Assembly (NCBI GenBank): GCA_040079935.1
Contig: JBEBJI010000003.1
Span: forward strand, 62,001-126,000
Length of the DNA stretch: 64,000 bases
Reading direction: 5' to 3'
Origin: Methylotenera_A sp040079935
Lineage (GTDB): Bacteria > Pseudomonadota > Gammaproteobacteria > Burkholderiales > Methylophilaceae
Shown here: one piece after another, positions 16,775-25,092 of the stretch
Numbering within the stretch: the stretch's first letter is position 1
Layout of the letters: the number at the start of each line of letters is the position of its first letter
Translations under genes and position numbers: made by a program
The notes under the pieces: generated by a model
Told to the model about the DNA's origin: nothing
Seen by the model: the letters and a program-made list of their open reading frames with translations, nothing else
Database searches by the model: none

Positions 16775-18781
16775 TTATTTCTTTTCTTCAATAGGTATTG
16801 GCTCAAATAACTTTTGCTCGGTTATTTCGGGCTCGGTATTGTCTTCTCCACCTGTCACAAGGCCGTTGCTGCTGGGAATAACGCCTAATCGCTTTTTAAG
16901 CGGAATGGCTTTTAAGCCCAAACGTGTCGCGTACAAATGCGCGTTCGCCATTACTTTTTGTACATAACTACGCGTTTCAGAGAAAGGAATGGTTTCCGCA
17001 TAAATCGCGCCTTCTAGCGGAATTGCGGCCACCCATTTTTTAGCGCGACTTGGCCCCGCATTATACGCCGCTGTCGCCATGACTTCTTGCCCATTAAAAA
17101 TTTCCAACGTGTGACTCATGTAATAAGTGCCCAGCGCAATGTTGGTATCCAGCTCGTGAATCATGCCATTGTGATAATTGCTAATGCCCGCGCGAGGCGC
17201 AGCCCACTTGGCTGTAGCGGGCATGAGCTGCATTAAACCTGATGCACCTACTCCCGATTTTGCATAGTGCATAAAGCGGCTTTCTTGCCGCGTAATGCCA
17301 TACACCCAAGCTTCATCCACGCCTTGCTCACCGGCGGCTGGTTTCATTAAATCACGATACGGCGTTGGGTAACGTAGCGCGAAATCGTGCATTTCGGTAG
17401 TTTTATCGGCGGTAATAATCGCTAAATCGTACCATTTATTGCGCGCTGCAAATTCAGCCGCTGCCAGCAATTGTCTATCGTCAAAATCTTTAGTCGCCTG
17501 CGCCCATTCTGACTTCGCTTCCCATTTTAAATCCACTCTCTGCAAGGCTTCTGCACGCTGAAAAGCGGGTGTGTTGGCTATTTCTTCCACTTCTAAATCA
17601 GTCACTTTATAAGTGCTAAGCGGCGCAGACATAAAGCCTTCCAGTTCTTCTTGCGCCAACCAACCATAAAAATGACGCTCAGTCGAAAGCTTAGCAAATA
17701 AAGTATTCGCTTCAAGCATTTGGTTTTTGCTTTTAAGCGCACGTGCTTTCCAATAGCGCCAGGCACCTTCCTCTGCCTGGATTAGTGGCATTTTCGCAAT
17801 CGCACCTAATACAACTGACCAATTTTTTTCACGCAAAGCACTTCGGGCAAACCAAGCTAGCTGATCTTTATTCAGCTCAGTTTTATCTGCAAGTTTAAAC
17901 CACTGCAAGGCCTGCGACTCTTGACGCTGGGCAGCTTGCAGTGCCAATCTGCCATAAAAATAGCTTCTATCTTCTGGCTGAAGTAAATCCGTCACTTTAT
18001 TAAACGCACTTAAAGCCTGCTGCGAATTGGTTTTTGCAATGCGATTTAGCGCGAATAAATTCAGTTCGCGCCCAAATTTAGTTTTAAACGAAACAGTTTT
18101 TTTTGCCAATACGGTGCTGGGAGAGGCATAAACTTTATCAATCAACTTATATTGGCTGGACTCGAAAGTTTTAGAACGCTTGGCAATGGCTTTAGCAAGT
18201 GATATGCGGTTATCGGCCAAGGCCAAACGAAATCGCTCCCAAATATCGCTCTCTGTTAGCGCACCAGCGGCCTGCATACGGTCGTATAAGCTCGCACAAT
18301 TACTTGCCTGCTCTTTGGCTTGCAACCACAGTGATTTCGCGCCTTCCAGCACTGAATCATCACCATTTATCGCGCTGGATTCTGCCGCATAACATGCAAC
18401 TGCCGAGTCTTCTAACTGATAATTGGCAATTTCGCCCGAAAAGTTTTCCCAATCTTGCTTTTTGGCGAGTTTTTTTAGATATTCGCCACGCAATCTATCG
18501 GCAAAAGGATATTCACTATAAGTCGCTAGAAAATCTGTCACCTTTTCATTATCGGCATCCTCCAAATTGAGCAACATCAGCCAATAATCGGCATAAGGCG
18601 CCAAAATGTAATCTTGATTTTGTAGTTGCAGAACGAACTCAGACAAGGCGATGGCGTTTTTCTTATCATAGGCAGTGCGCGCTTGCAAAAATTCAGCATC
18701 GCCAGAAGCTGCATGGATATTGGCTCCCAGGCATGCATTTAGCACATATAAACTGATTAAAATATGCTTTACTTTTGACAT
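16775..18781 (-). CDS. slt: Soluble lytic murein transglycosylase, exported
   Basis: Cleaves peptidoglycan glycan strands with formation of 1,6-anhydromuramic ends in the periplasm. About 668 residues from MSKVKHILISLYVLNACLG. A hydrophobic signal segment covers residues about 7-24, followed by a long alpha-helical superhelix (U and L domains) and the C-terminal catalytic domain with GITRQESRF (catalytic Glu), SGVGASGLMQLMPAT, YHNGM and ATAAYNAGPSRA. The end of the signal peptide is encoded by a copy of the 35-bp repeat (GANIHAASG). An ATG 22 codons upstream is rejected because it extends into the upstream small gene. First large gene of an slt-epimerase-cca unit. Confidence 0.93.
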   Translation of the reverse strand: MSKVKHILISLYVLNACLGANIHAASGDAEFLQARTAYDKKNAIALSEFVLQLQNQDYILAPYADYWLMLLNLEDADNEKVTDFLATYSEYPFADRLRGEYLKKLAKKQDWENFSGEIANYQLEDSAVACYAAESSAINGDDSVLEGAKSLWLQAKEQASNCASLYDRMQAAGALTESDIWERFRLALADNRISLAKAIAKRSKTFESSQYKLIDKVYASPSTVLAKKTVSFKTKFGRELNLFALNRIAKTNSQQALSAFNKVTDLLQPEDRSYFYGRLALQAAQRQESQALQWFKLADKTELNKDQLAWFARSALREKNWSVVLGAIAKMPLIQAEEGAWRYWKARALKSKNQMLEANTLFAKLSTERHFYGWLAQEELEGFMSAPLSTYKVTDLEVEEIANTPAFQRAEALQRVDLKWEAKSEWAQATKDFDDRQLLAAAEFAARNKWYDLAIITADKTTEMHDFALRYPTPYRDLMKPAAGEQGVDEAWVYGITRQESRFMHYAKSGVGASGLMQLMPATAKWAAPRAGISNYHNGMIHELDTNIALGTYYMSHTLEIFNGQEVMATAAYNAGPSRAKKWVAAIPLEGAIYAETIPFSETRSYVQKVMANAHLYATRLGLKAIPLKKRLGVIPSSNGLVTGGEDNTEPEITEQKLFEPIPIEEKK
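18699..18733 (-). repeat. 35-bp palindromic repeat, copy D (in slt signal peptide)
   Basis: Plus strand: TCGCCAGAAGCT, exact core GCATGGATATT, GGCTCCCAGGCA. Subgroup partner of copy C. Translated as CLGANIHAASG across the likely signal-peptide cleavage region. Confidence 0.75.
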
Positions 18782-18789
18782 TTCAGAGA

Positions 18790-18972
18790 CTAAAACCGAA
18801 TGACGCGAGACATTAAATACAGCACAAATAACACAGCAAAGCACCAACCCGTGTATTTAAGCATCTGTTTTAAATAGGTTAAATATTTTTTATTGCGAGT
18901 TACTAAATAACCAGCCAGCAACACAAAAGTGGCAATAAACACCAATATAATCGTTAGCCGGATAATTGGCAT
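18790..18972 (-). CDS. Small two-helix membrane protein
   Basis: 60 residues, MPIIRLTIILVFIATFVLLA at the start, with two predicted transmembrane helices (about residues 4-23 and 43-58) separated by a basic loop (TRNKKYLTYLKQMLK), so both ends probably face the periplasm. No family was recognised by name. It sits between lpxC and slt on the same strand with spacers of 14 and 8 bases, which supports a real gene in the operon. Function unknown; an envelope role is only suggested by neighbours. Confidence 0.65.
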   Translation of the reverse strand: MPIIRLTIILVFIATFVLLAGYLVTRNKKYLTYLKQMLKYTGWCFAVLFVLYLMSRVIRF

Positions 18973-18986
18973 TGGCTTGAAAACCT

Positions 18987-19925
18987 CTAACTAAAGTGCG
19001 GCAAAAGATTGGGCGTAAAAAATGCAGTTTGCTCTTGAAAACCCGCTGGCGCTTCTTCAATTTTTTCAAAAGTCGCGTATTCCCAAGCGCTTGCATCAGC
19101 CAACAGTGCGCGCAACAAGGCATTGTTGAGCGCGTGACCCGATTTATACGCGGTAAACGCGCCCAATATCGGGTGGCCGAGCATGTACAAATCACCAATC
19201 GCGTCCAATACTTTGTGTTTGGCAAATTCATCTTCGTAGCGCAAACCGTCGCGATTCAAAACGCGATATTCATCCAACACAATCGCATTATCTAAACTTC
19301 CACCACGCGCTAATCCATTGGCGCGCAGGTATTCCACCTCGTGCATAAAACCAAAAGTTCTGGCTCGGCTAATTTCTTTAATGTAGGAATTATCGGCAAA
19401 ATCAATCTTCACATTTTGACCTGAATTTTCAAAAACAGGGTGGGCGAAATCAATGGTAAAATCCATTTTAAAGCCGTGGTAAGGCTCGAATTTCACCCAC
19501 TTATCGCCTTCGATCACTTCAACTAACTTTTTGATTCTTAAAAATTTTTTAGGTGCATTTTGTTCTGTAATGCCCGCTTGTTGTAGCAAATAAATAAACG
19601 GACCAGAACTCCCATCCATAATCGGAATTTCAGAAGCGGTGACTTCGACAATAATATTGTCCACGCCCAAACCCGCCAGCGCGGACATTAAGTGCTCAAC
19701 CGTAGCGACGCGCGCACCATTGTGTTCTAGGGCAGAACACATGCGCGTATCACGCACGGCCTCAGGTTGTGCTTGTATGGTTGGCGCACCGGGCAAATCG
19801 GCGCGCACAAATACAATGCCAGTATCAATCACCGCAGGTTTCAAAGTCAACGTGACTTTTTCACCATTATGCAAACCAACACCAGTCGCACTTACCTGTT
19901 TTTTTAAGGTTCTTTGTTTTAACAT
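18987..19925 (-). CDS. lpxC: UDP-3-O-acyl-N-acetylglucosamine deacetylase
   Basis: Zinc enzyme of the committed step of lipid A synthesis. The 312-residue protein begins MLKQRTLKKQVSATGVGLHN and holds the zinc ligands in VEHLMSALAGLGVDN (His near residue 79) and KHKVLDAIGDL (His and Asp near 237-241), plus the IMDGSSGPF loop. It follows ftsZ by 80 bases, the usual end of a beta/gamma dcw cluster. No clear terminator separates it from ftsZ. Confidence 0.97.
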   Translation of the reverse strand: MLKQRTLKKQVSATGVGLHNGEKVTLTLKPAVIDTGIVFVRADLPGAPTIQAQPEAVRDTRMCSALEHNGARVATVEHLMSALAGLGVDNIIVEVTASEIPIMDGSSGPFIYLLQQAGITEQNAPKKFLRIKKLVEVIEGDKWVKFEPYHGFKMDFTIDFAHPVFENSGQNVKIDFADNSYIKEISRARTFGFMHEVEYLRANGLARGGSLDNAIVLDEYRVLNRDGLRYEDEFAKHKVLDAIGDLYMLGHPILGAFTAYKSGHALNNALLRALLADASAWEYATFEKIEEAPAGFQEQTAFFTPNLLPHFS

Positions 19926-20005
19926 TTCATAAACCTAGCACTTAATTCCTAATCACACTCATTTTTACATGAGCATATTTTACGCCTTTAAATTCTGACA
20001 GCCAA

Positions 20006-21175
20006 TTAATCTGCCTGTTTGCGTAAAAATGCAGGAATGTCATATTCTTCAACACCCGACATTTTCATCGCTTCTACCTGCGCACGGCGGTTGTTTTGAC
20101 TAAACACCGCTGGCGCTTCGTCTTCCATGCCGCTATCTACAAATACTGGCTGACTATTGGTACCCGTCATCAAAGTCGTCATTACGCGCAACTCAGGTTT
20201 TTGTTGACGGCGCGCAATCGCACCATTTAAACCAGTAGCAACCATTGTCACACGCAAACGGTCGCCCATCGTTTCGTCCATCACATTACCCACAATCACC
20301 GTTGCATCTTCCGCAGTGAACTCTTTAATCGTGTTCATCACGTCGTAATACTCTTTCATTTTAAAGCTTGCGCTTGCAGTAATATTAATCAAAACGCCAC
20401 GGGCATTGGCCAAGTTGACATCTTCCAACAATGGACTAGCTACTGCTTGTTCAGCCGCGATTCTAGCGCGTTCTGGGCCACTTGCTTCTGCAGAACCCAT
20501 CATTGCCATGCCCATTTCAGACATCACAGTGCGCACGTCAGCAAAATCCACGTTCACCAAGCCTGGGCAATTAATAATCTCTGCAATACCTGAGACAGCA
20601 TTATGTAGTACGTCGTTCGCGGCACGGAAAGCTTCTAAAAAAGGAACATCTTCGCCAAGTACTTCCATAAGCTTCTCGTTTGGAATCACGATCAGCGAAT
20701 CCACATGCTGTGAAAGCTCTTCCAAGCCATCTGTTGCAACCTTAGTACGTTTACCTTCAAACGCAAATGGCTTAGTCACCACGGCTACCGTCAATATGCC
20801 CATTTCTTTAGCAACTTCAGCGATAATCGGCGCAGCGCCAGTACCAGTGCCGCCACCCATACCTGCAGTGATAAATAACATATCAGCACCATCAATCATT
20901 TCCGCAATGCGGTCACGATCTTCAAGCGCAGCATCACGACCCACCTCGGGTTTAGCACCTGCGCCTAAACCTTTGGTGATTTCAGAGCCAATTTGCAACA
21001 CTGTTTTCGCATTGCTCTTTTTCAGCGCCTGCATATCGGTATTAGCGCAAATAAATTCAACGCCACTTAAGTTTTTAGTAATCATGTGCTCAATCGCGTT
21101 ACCACCGCAACCACCCACCCCGATGACCTTGATTACCGCCTCTTGTGAATCTTTCTCCATAATTTCAAACATCAT
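20006..21175 (-). CDS. ftsZ: Cell division protein FtsZ
   Basis: Tubulin-like GTPase forming the cytokinetic ring. The 389-residue protein has GVGGCGGNAIEHM near residue 20, the tubulin signature AGMGGGTGTGAAP near residue 105, NVDFADVRTVM (T7-type synergy region near 205) and a conserved C-terminal peptide EEYDIPAFLRKQAD that binds FtsA/ZipA-type partners. The start is MMFEIMEKDSQEA; either of the first Met codons is possible. It is separated from ftsA by 69 bases, room for a promoter. Confidence 0.98.
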   Translation of the reverse strand: MMFEIMEKDSQEAVIKVIGVGGCGGNAIEHMITKNLSGVEFICANTDMQALKKSNAKTVLQIGSEITKGLGAGAKPEVGRDAALEDRDRIAEMIDGADMLFITAGMGGGTGTGAAPIIAEVAKEMGILTVAVVTKPFAFEGKRTKVATDGLEELSQHVDSLIVIPNEKLMEVLGEDVPFLEAFRAANDVLHNAVSGIAEIINCPGLVNVDFADVRTVMSEMGMAMMGSAEASGPERARIAAEQAVASPLLEDVNLANARGVLINITASASFKMKEYYDVMNTIKEFTAEDATVIVGNVMDETMGDRLRVTMVATGLNGAIARRQQKPELRVMTTLMTGTNSQPVFVDSGMEDEAPAVFSQNNRRAQVEAMKMSGVEEYDIPAFLRKQAD

Positions 21176-21244
21176 ATTTCTCCTTTTGCCTTTAAATATT
21201 GAGCTTAACTTGCATTAAACTCTGCCCTATTGCCACAACTAAAA

Positions 21245-22483
21245 CTAAAAGTTCCCCTGAAACCAACTCTTCATCTTGTCAAAAATTCTTCCTATCGAAG
21301 TCGATTCCATTTGCCCAGTTAAATGCCGTTCTAGCTGTTGTTTGCCCATCAAAATTAGTCCAACACCAGTCGCATAACGTGGATTGCTCACCACTTCAGA
21401 TAGCCCGCCAACATAGCGTGGCATACCCAAGCGCACTGGCATGTGGAAAATTTCTTCGCCCAGCTCAATCATGCCGCGCATCATCGCTGAGCCGCCTGTA
21501 ATCACGATTCCAGAAGCTATCATTTCCTCCATTCCGCTGCGACGCAACTCTTGCAATACCAGCTCATATAGTTCAACCACGCGCGGCTCAATGACTTCGG
21601 CCAACGTTTGTATCGATAACTGGCGCGCTTCTCGGCCATCCACACCTGGCACTTCCACCACCTCGCGCGCGTCGGCCAATTGGCGCAGTGCACAGCCATA
21701 TTTAATTTTGATGTCTTCGGCTGATTGCGTTGGGGTACGGAAAGCGACGGCCACATCGTTAGTCATTTGATCGCCCGCGATTGCAATCACCGCTGTGTGT
21801 CGAATCGAGCCATTTTTAAAGACTGCAATATCGGTTGTGCCGCCTCCAATATCCACCAAGCAGACGCCAAGCTCTTTTTCATCCTCTGTCAGCACAGCAA
21901 TACTTGAAGCAAGTGGTTGTAAAATCAAATCGCTTACTTCCAAGCCGCAGCGCTTGATACATTTAACGATATTTTGTGCAGCTGCCACCGCGCCAGTCAC
22001 AATATGCACTTTCACTTCCAACTTCATGCCACTCATGCCTAGCGGTTCGCGCACATCATCTTGGCCATCGATAATAAATTCTTGGGTCAAGATATGTAAA
22101 ATCTGCTGATCTGCTGGCAACGAAACTGCTCTTGCAGTCTCGACAACTCTATCCACATCCATTTGTGAAACTTCAGCATCTTTAATTTTCACCATGCCGT
22201 GCGAATTTAGGCTTTTGATGTGGTTACCCGCGATACCAGTAAACACCGTTTTAATTTTGCAATCAGCCATCAATTCGGCTTCTTCAATCGAGCGCTGAAT
22301 AGCTTGCATGGTCGAATCGATATTTATCACCACGCCCTTTTTTAAGCCGCGCGATGGATGTTGGCCTAGGCCAATCACTTTCAAAGTACCTTCTGGTAGC
22401 AGCTCCGCCACAATGGTCACGATTTTGGAGGTGCCGATATCTAACCCAACAATTAGGTTTTTATCTTCACGGACTTTACTCAT
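21245..22483 (-). CDS. ftsA: Cell division protein FtsA
   Basis: Actin-like ATPase that tethers FtsZ to the membrane. 412 residues with NLIVGLDIGTSKIVTIVAEL (phosphate 1), LVDIGGGTTDIAVF (phosphate 2), IVITGGSAMMRGM (adenosine site) and a C-terminal amphipathic membrane helix (IGRIFDKMKSWFQGNF). It lies between ftsQ and ftsZ, the standard order, with a 36-base spacer after ftsQ. Confidence 0.97.
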   Translation of the reverse strand: MSKVREDKNLIVGLDIGTSKIVTIVAELLPEGTLKVIGLGQHPSRGLKKGVVINIDSTMQAIQRSIEEAELMADCKIKTVFTGIAGNHIKSLNSHGMVKIKDAEVSQMDVDRVVETARAVSLPADQQILHILTQEFIIDGQDDVREPLGMSGMKLEVKVHIVTGAVAAAQNIVKCIKRCGLEVSDLILQPLASSIAVLTEDEKELGVCLVDIGGGTTDIAVFKNGSIRHTAVIAIAGDQMTNDVAVAFRTPTQSAEDIKIKYGCALRQLADAREVVEVPGVDGREARQLSIQTLAEVIEPRVVELYELVLQELRRSGMEEMIASGIVITGGSAMMRGMIELGEEIFHMPVRLGMPRYVGGLSEVVSNPRYATGVGLILMGKQQLERHLTGQMESTSIGRIFDKMKSWFQGNF

Positions 22484-22519
22484 ATTTAACTCCCTTTTTC
22501 ATTCTTTCAATTCTCAAAA

Positions 22520-23287
22520 TCAGGCATTAGCCGCTTTAGCTGGCTTAATTGGCGTTGCTGGCGCCGCTGGCACTAACATTGTGGGTTTTAAGCCAACTGG
22601 CTTGCGTACCGCAAATCCATTGGGATAACGCAAATCGGCATAAACCACTTTCACATTCAATTGGCTTAGCGTAGATTGATACGCCCTTGCAAATTTATCT
22701 AAGCGCACATCCATATCTACGCGGCCTAGGGCGATTTTTAAGCCTTTATTGGTTTTAATTTCCCAAGCACGGCGCGGTGATAACGTGACTTGCGCGATTT
22801 TTATATCGGCTTTATTCAAAATTAGGCTGTAATTACCATAACTTTTGGTCACTTCCATTACGCCATCGCCTGGCCCATAAAACACAGGCAACTCATCATC
22901 TGTCGCGGCTTGAAACAACTCGCCATGTGTATTTACCAACGCGATATTGCCCCAACGCGCTAAGGCTTGATGTTCTTCAATCACCACATCCAGCTTATCT
23001 GGCCAACGCCGGCGCACACTTACATTGCGCGCCCAAGGCAGTTTTTCGAAAGCATCGCGCGTTTTAATTAAATCCAACGTAAAGAAATTACCTTTCAAAT
23101 GTTTGGCTACAATCAACTTTATTTGCTCGCGATTCACGTGTGCCAATTGGCCATCCACCTTCACTTCGCGAATCGGAAAAATCGGCAAATGCACCACCAC
23201 AAAGAGCAATGCGTACAAAAACAGCACGACCGAAAGCGCAAACAAAAAGTTTGCAATCCAATTCAAAAGTCGTGGTTTATCCCACAT
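22520..23287 (-). CDS. ftsQ: Cell division protein FtsQ
   Basis: Single-pass divisome protein linking FtsB/FtsL to other components. 255 residues: a short cytoplasmic N-terminus, a membrane helix at about residues 9-33 (FLFALSVVLFLYALLFVVVH), a POTRA domain (PIFPIREVKVDGQLAHVNRE onward) and the beta domain with the RRRWPDKLDVVIEEHQALARW stretch split across residues 91-112. The C-terminal tail ends in an Ala/Pro-rich stretch. It overlaps the end of ddl by 11 bases. Confidence 0.94.
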   Translation of the reverse strand: MWDKPRLLNWIANFLFALSVVLFLYALLFVVVHLPIFPIREVKVDGQLAHVNREQIKLIVAKHLKGNFFTLDLIKTRDAFEKLPWARNVSVRRRWPDKLDVVIEEHQALARWGNIALVNTHGELFQAATDDELPVFYGPGDGVMEVTKSYGNYSLILNKADIKIAQVTLSPRRAWEIKTNKGLKIALGRVDMDVRLDKFARAYQSTLSQLNVKVVYADLRYPNGFAVRKPVGLKPTMLVPAAPATPIKPAKAANA

Positions 23288-24212
23288 GCTCTATATCCTT
23301 TTTTGGGGCATCCAAAGTCATTGCCAAAATCTTGATGACTAACTCATCAAAGCTAATGCCCGCTGCCTTTGCAGCCATGGGCACCAAGCTGTGGTCGGTC
23401 ATGCCAGGACTGGTATTGACTTCCAAAAAGTAGTGATTTCCTTGCTCATCCATTAAAAAATCCACGCGCCCCCAGTCCCTGCAACCCACGGCGCGAAATG
23501 CTTGTAGCGCCTCAGCTTGAATTTGCGCTTCTTTCTCTGCGCTCAAACCGCAAGGACATAAATATTCGGTGTCGTTACGCAAATATTTGGCCTCGTAATC
23601 GTAAAATTCATTTTTAGGCACAATGCGTACTATCGGTAGCGGCGTCTCGCCCAGAATGCCCACGGTATATTCACCACCACCAATAAACTGTTCCGCAATC
23701 ACTAAGGGGTCTGCCCTGCAAGCTAATATCCATGCGGGTTGCAGGCCGCCTTTTTGTTTAACTTTTGTAATACCAATACTCGAACCTTCATTCGCAGGTT
23801 TCACAAATAATGGCAACCCAAGTTTCTTCTCTATCGCTGCAAAATCACTTTGCGCATTCACCACTTCAAAATCAGGCGTCGCAATATTCAACACTTTCCA
23901 CAACAATTTGGTGCGCCATTTATCCATGCCCACGCTGGAAGCCATGACGCCGCTGCCCGTGTAAGGAATATTCATCAACTCCAGCGCTCCTTGTATCGTG
24001 CCATCCTCACCGTAGCGGCCGTGTAGCGAATTGAATGCGAGGTCGAAACCTTCCAACTCGTGCAATGATCGTTCGGCTGGGTCGAACGCGTGCGCATCTA
24101 CGCCCTGACGTAACAACGCCGCCAAGACCGCTGAACCGCTTTTTAGCGATATTTCTCGCTCGGCCGATTTGCCACCAAACAGTACCGCTACTTTTCCAAA
24201 TTTATTATGCAT
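23277..24212 (-). CDS. ddl: D-alanine--D-alanine ligase
   Basis: ATP-grasp ligase making the D-Ala-D-Ala dipeptide for peptidoglycan. About 311 residues from MHNKFGKVAVLFGGKSAERE; a TTG three codons upstream is possible, but ATG at 24212 has a GAGTGA site 9 bases before it. Motifs include NSLHGRYGEDGTIQG, FVKPANEGSSIGITKV, DWGRVDFLMDE and FLEVNTSPGMTDHSLVP (Mg and ATP ligands). A 35-bp repeat in reverse sense gives GLQPAWILACRA just after the P-loop-like region; the E. coli DdlB segment recalled there has the same length, so it replaces rather than lengthens. It overlaps murB by 8 bases. Confidence 0.95.
   Translation of the reverse strand: MHNKFGKVAVLFGGKSAEREISLKSGSAVLAALLRQGVDAHAFDPAERSLHELEGFDLAFNSLHGRYGEDGTIQGALELMNIPYTGSGVMASSVGMDKWRTKLLWKVLNIATPDFEVVNAQSDFAAIEKKLGLPLFVKPANEGSSIGITKVKQKGGLQPAWILACRADPLVIAEQFIGGGEYTVGILGETPLPIVRIVPKNEFYDYEAKYLRNDTEYLCPCGLSAEKEAQIQAEALQAFRAVGCRDWGRVDFLMDEQGNHYFLEVNTSPGMTDHSLVPMAAKAAGISFDELVIKILAMTLDAPKKDIEHVG
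23713..23747 (+). repeat. 35-bp palindromic repeat, copy E (in ddl)
   Basis: GCCCTGCAAGCT, exact core AATATCCATGC, GGGTTGCAGGCC. Opposite orientation to the gene compared with most copies, so it is translated in another frame as GLQPAWILACRA. Confidence 0.85.
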
Positions 24213-25092
24213 ATTCGCCAATCACTCGCACCTCTTGTTGCAATACAATTCCCTGTTTTTCCAGCACCGTATCTTTCATATGACGAATCAGCAACTCAAT
24301 ATCCAGCGCCGTTGCATCGCCCAAATTCACAATAAAATTGGCATGTTTTGGCGACACTTGCGCACCGCCAATTTGGTAACCTTTTAAACCACTCGCCTCT
24401 ATTAATCGTGCCGCAAAATCACCATGCGGGTTTCTAAACGTAGAGCCAGCACTAGGCAAGTTCAAAGGTTGGCTAGCTAAACGTGCTGCCAGTAAATTCT
24501 TAATTTTTTGATGCGATTCATCTGCATCACCTTGCTCTAGCTTGAACCACGCGCCCAAAAACCACTCTTCTGCAACGGGCATTTCCACATGGCGATAGCT
24601 CGGTATAAACTCAGATTTGTTTCGCACATGCGTTACGCCTTGTCTGTCTATGGTGAGCACTTGATGCACAATGTTCCAAGTTTCTGAGCCGTAACAGCCT
24701 GCGTTCATTGCCAGCGCACCGCCCACAGTGCCGGGAATGCCTGCCATAAATTCGCCGCCTTCTCTATATTGACTTGCAGAAAATTTGGCGAATTTTCCGC
24801 AAGTCACGCCTGCTTCTGCGTAAATATATTTACCATCTATGCGCAAATCACTCAATGCCTGGTGCATCACAATCACCGTGCCACGCACGCCACCATCGCG
24901 CACCAACAAATTGCTGCCCAAGCCAATAAAAAAAATGGGTTCGGCGCGGTCTATGTCGCTCATAAACACTTGTAATTCACTCAAGTTTTCAGCAATAAAC
25001 AAGCGATCAGCGCGACCACCCACGCGCCAACTGGTATAGCGCGCCAGTGACTCGTTTTTTAGCAATTGTGATTTTGCTTCGACTTGCGTCAT
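24205..25092 (-). CDS. murB: UDP-N-acetylenolpyruvoylglucosamine reductase
   Basis: FAD-dependent enzyme reducing UDP-GlcNAc-enolpyruvate to UDP-MurNAc with NADPH. The 295-residue length matches the short type IIb-like form. Visible are TSWRVGGRADRLF, FIGLGSNLLVRDGGVRG (FAD binding), GIPGTVGGALAMNAGCYGSE and the PSAGSTFRNPHGDFAARLIE segment containing the catalytic Ser. Its ATG overlaps the murC stop as ATGA. Confidence 0.96.
   Translation of the reverse strand: MTQVEAKSQLLKNESLARYTSWRVGGRADRLFIAENLSELQVFMSDIDRAEPIFFIGLGSNLLVRDGGVRGTVIVMHQALSDLRIDGKYIYAEAGVTCGKFAKFSASQYREGGEFMAGIPGTVGGALAMNAGCYGSETWNIVHQVLTIDRQGVTHVRNKSEFIPSYRHVEMPVAEEWFLGAWFKLEQGDADESHQKIKNLLAARLASQPLNLPSAGSTFRNPHGDFAARLIEASGLKGYQIGGAQVSPKHANFIVNLGDATALDIELLIRHMKDTVLEKQGIVLQQEVRVIGEYA

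Noticed and set aside
22341..22370. GCGCGATGGATGTTGGCCTA in ftsA resembles the repeat core
   Set aside because: The core carries an extra base, the arms do not pair, and the encoded GLGQHPSRGLKKG is the normal FtsA sequence.
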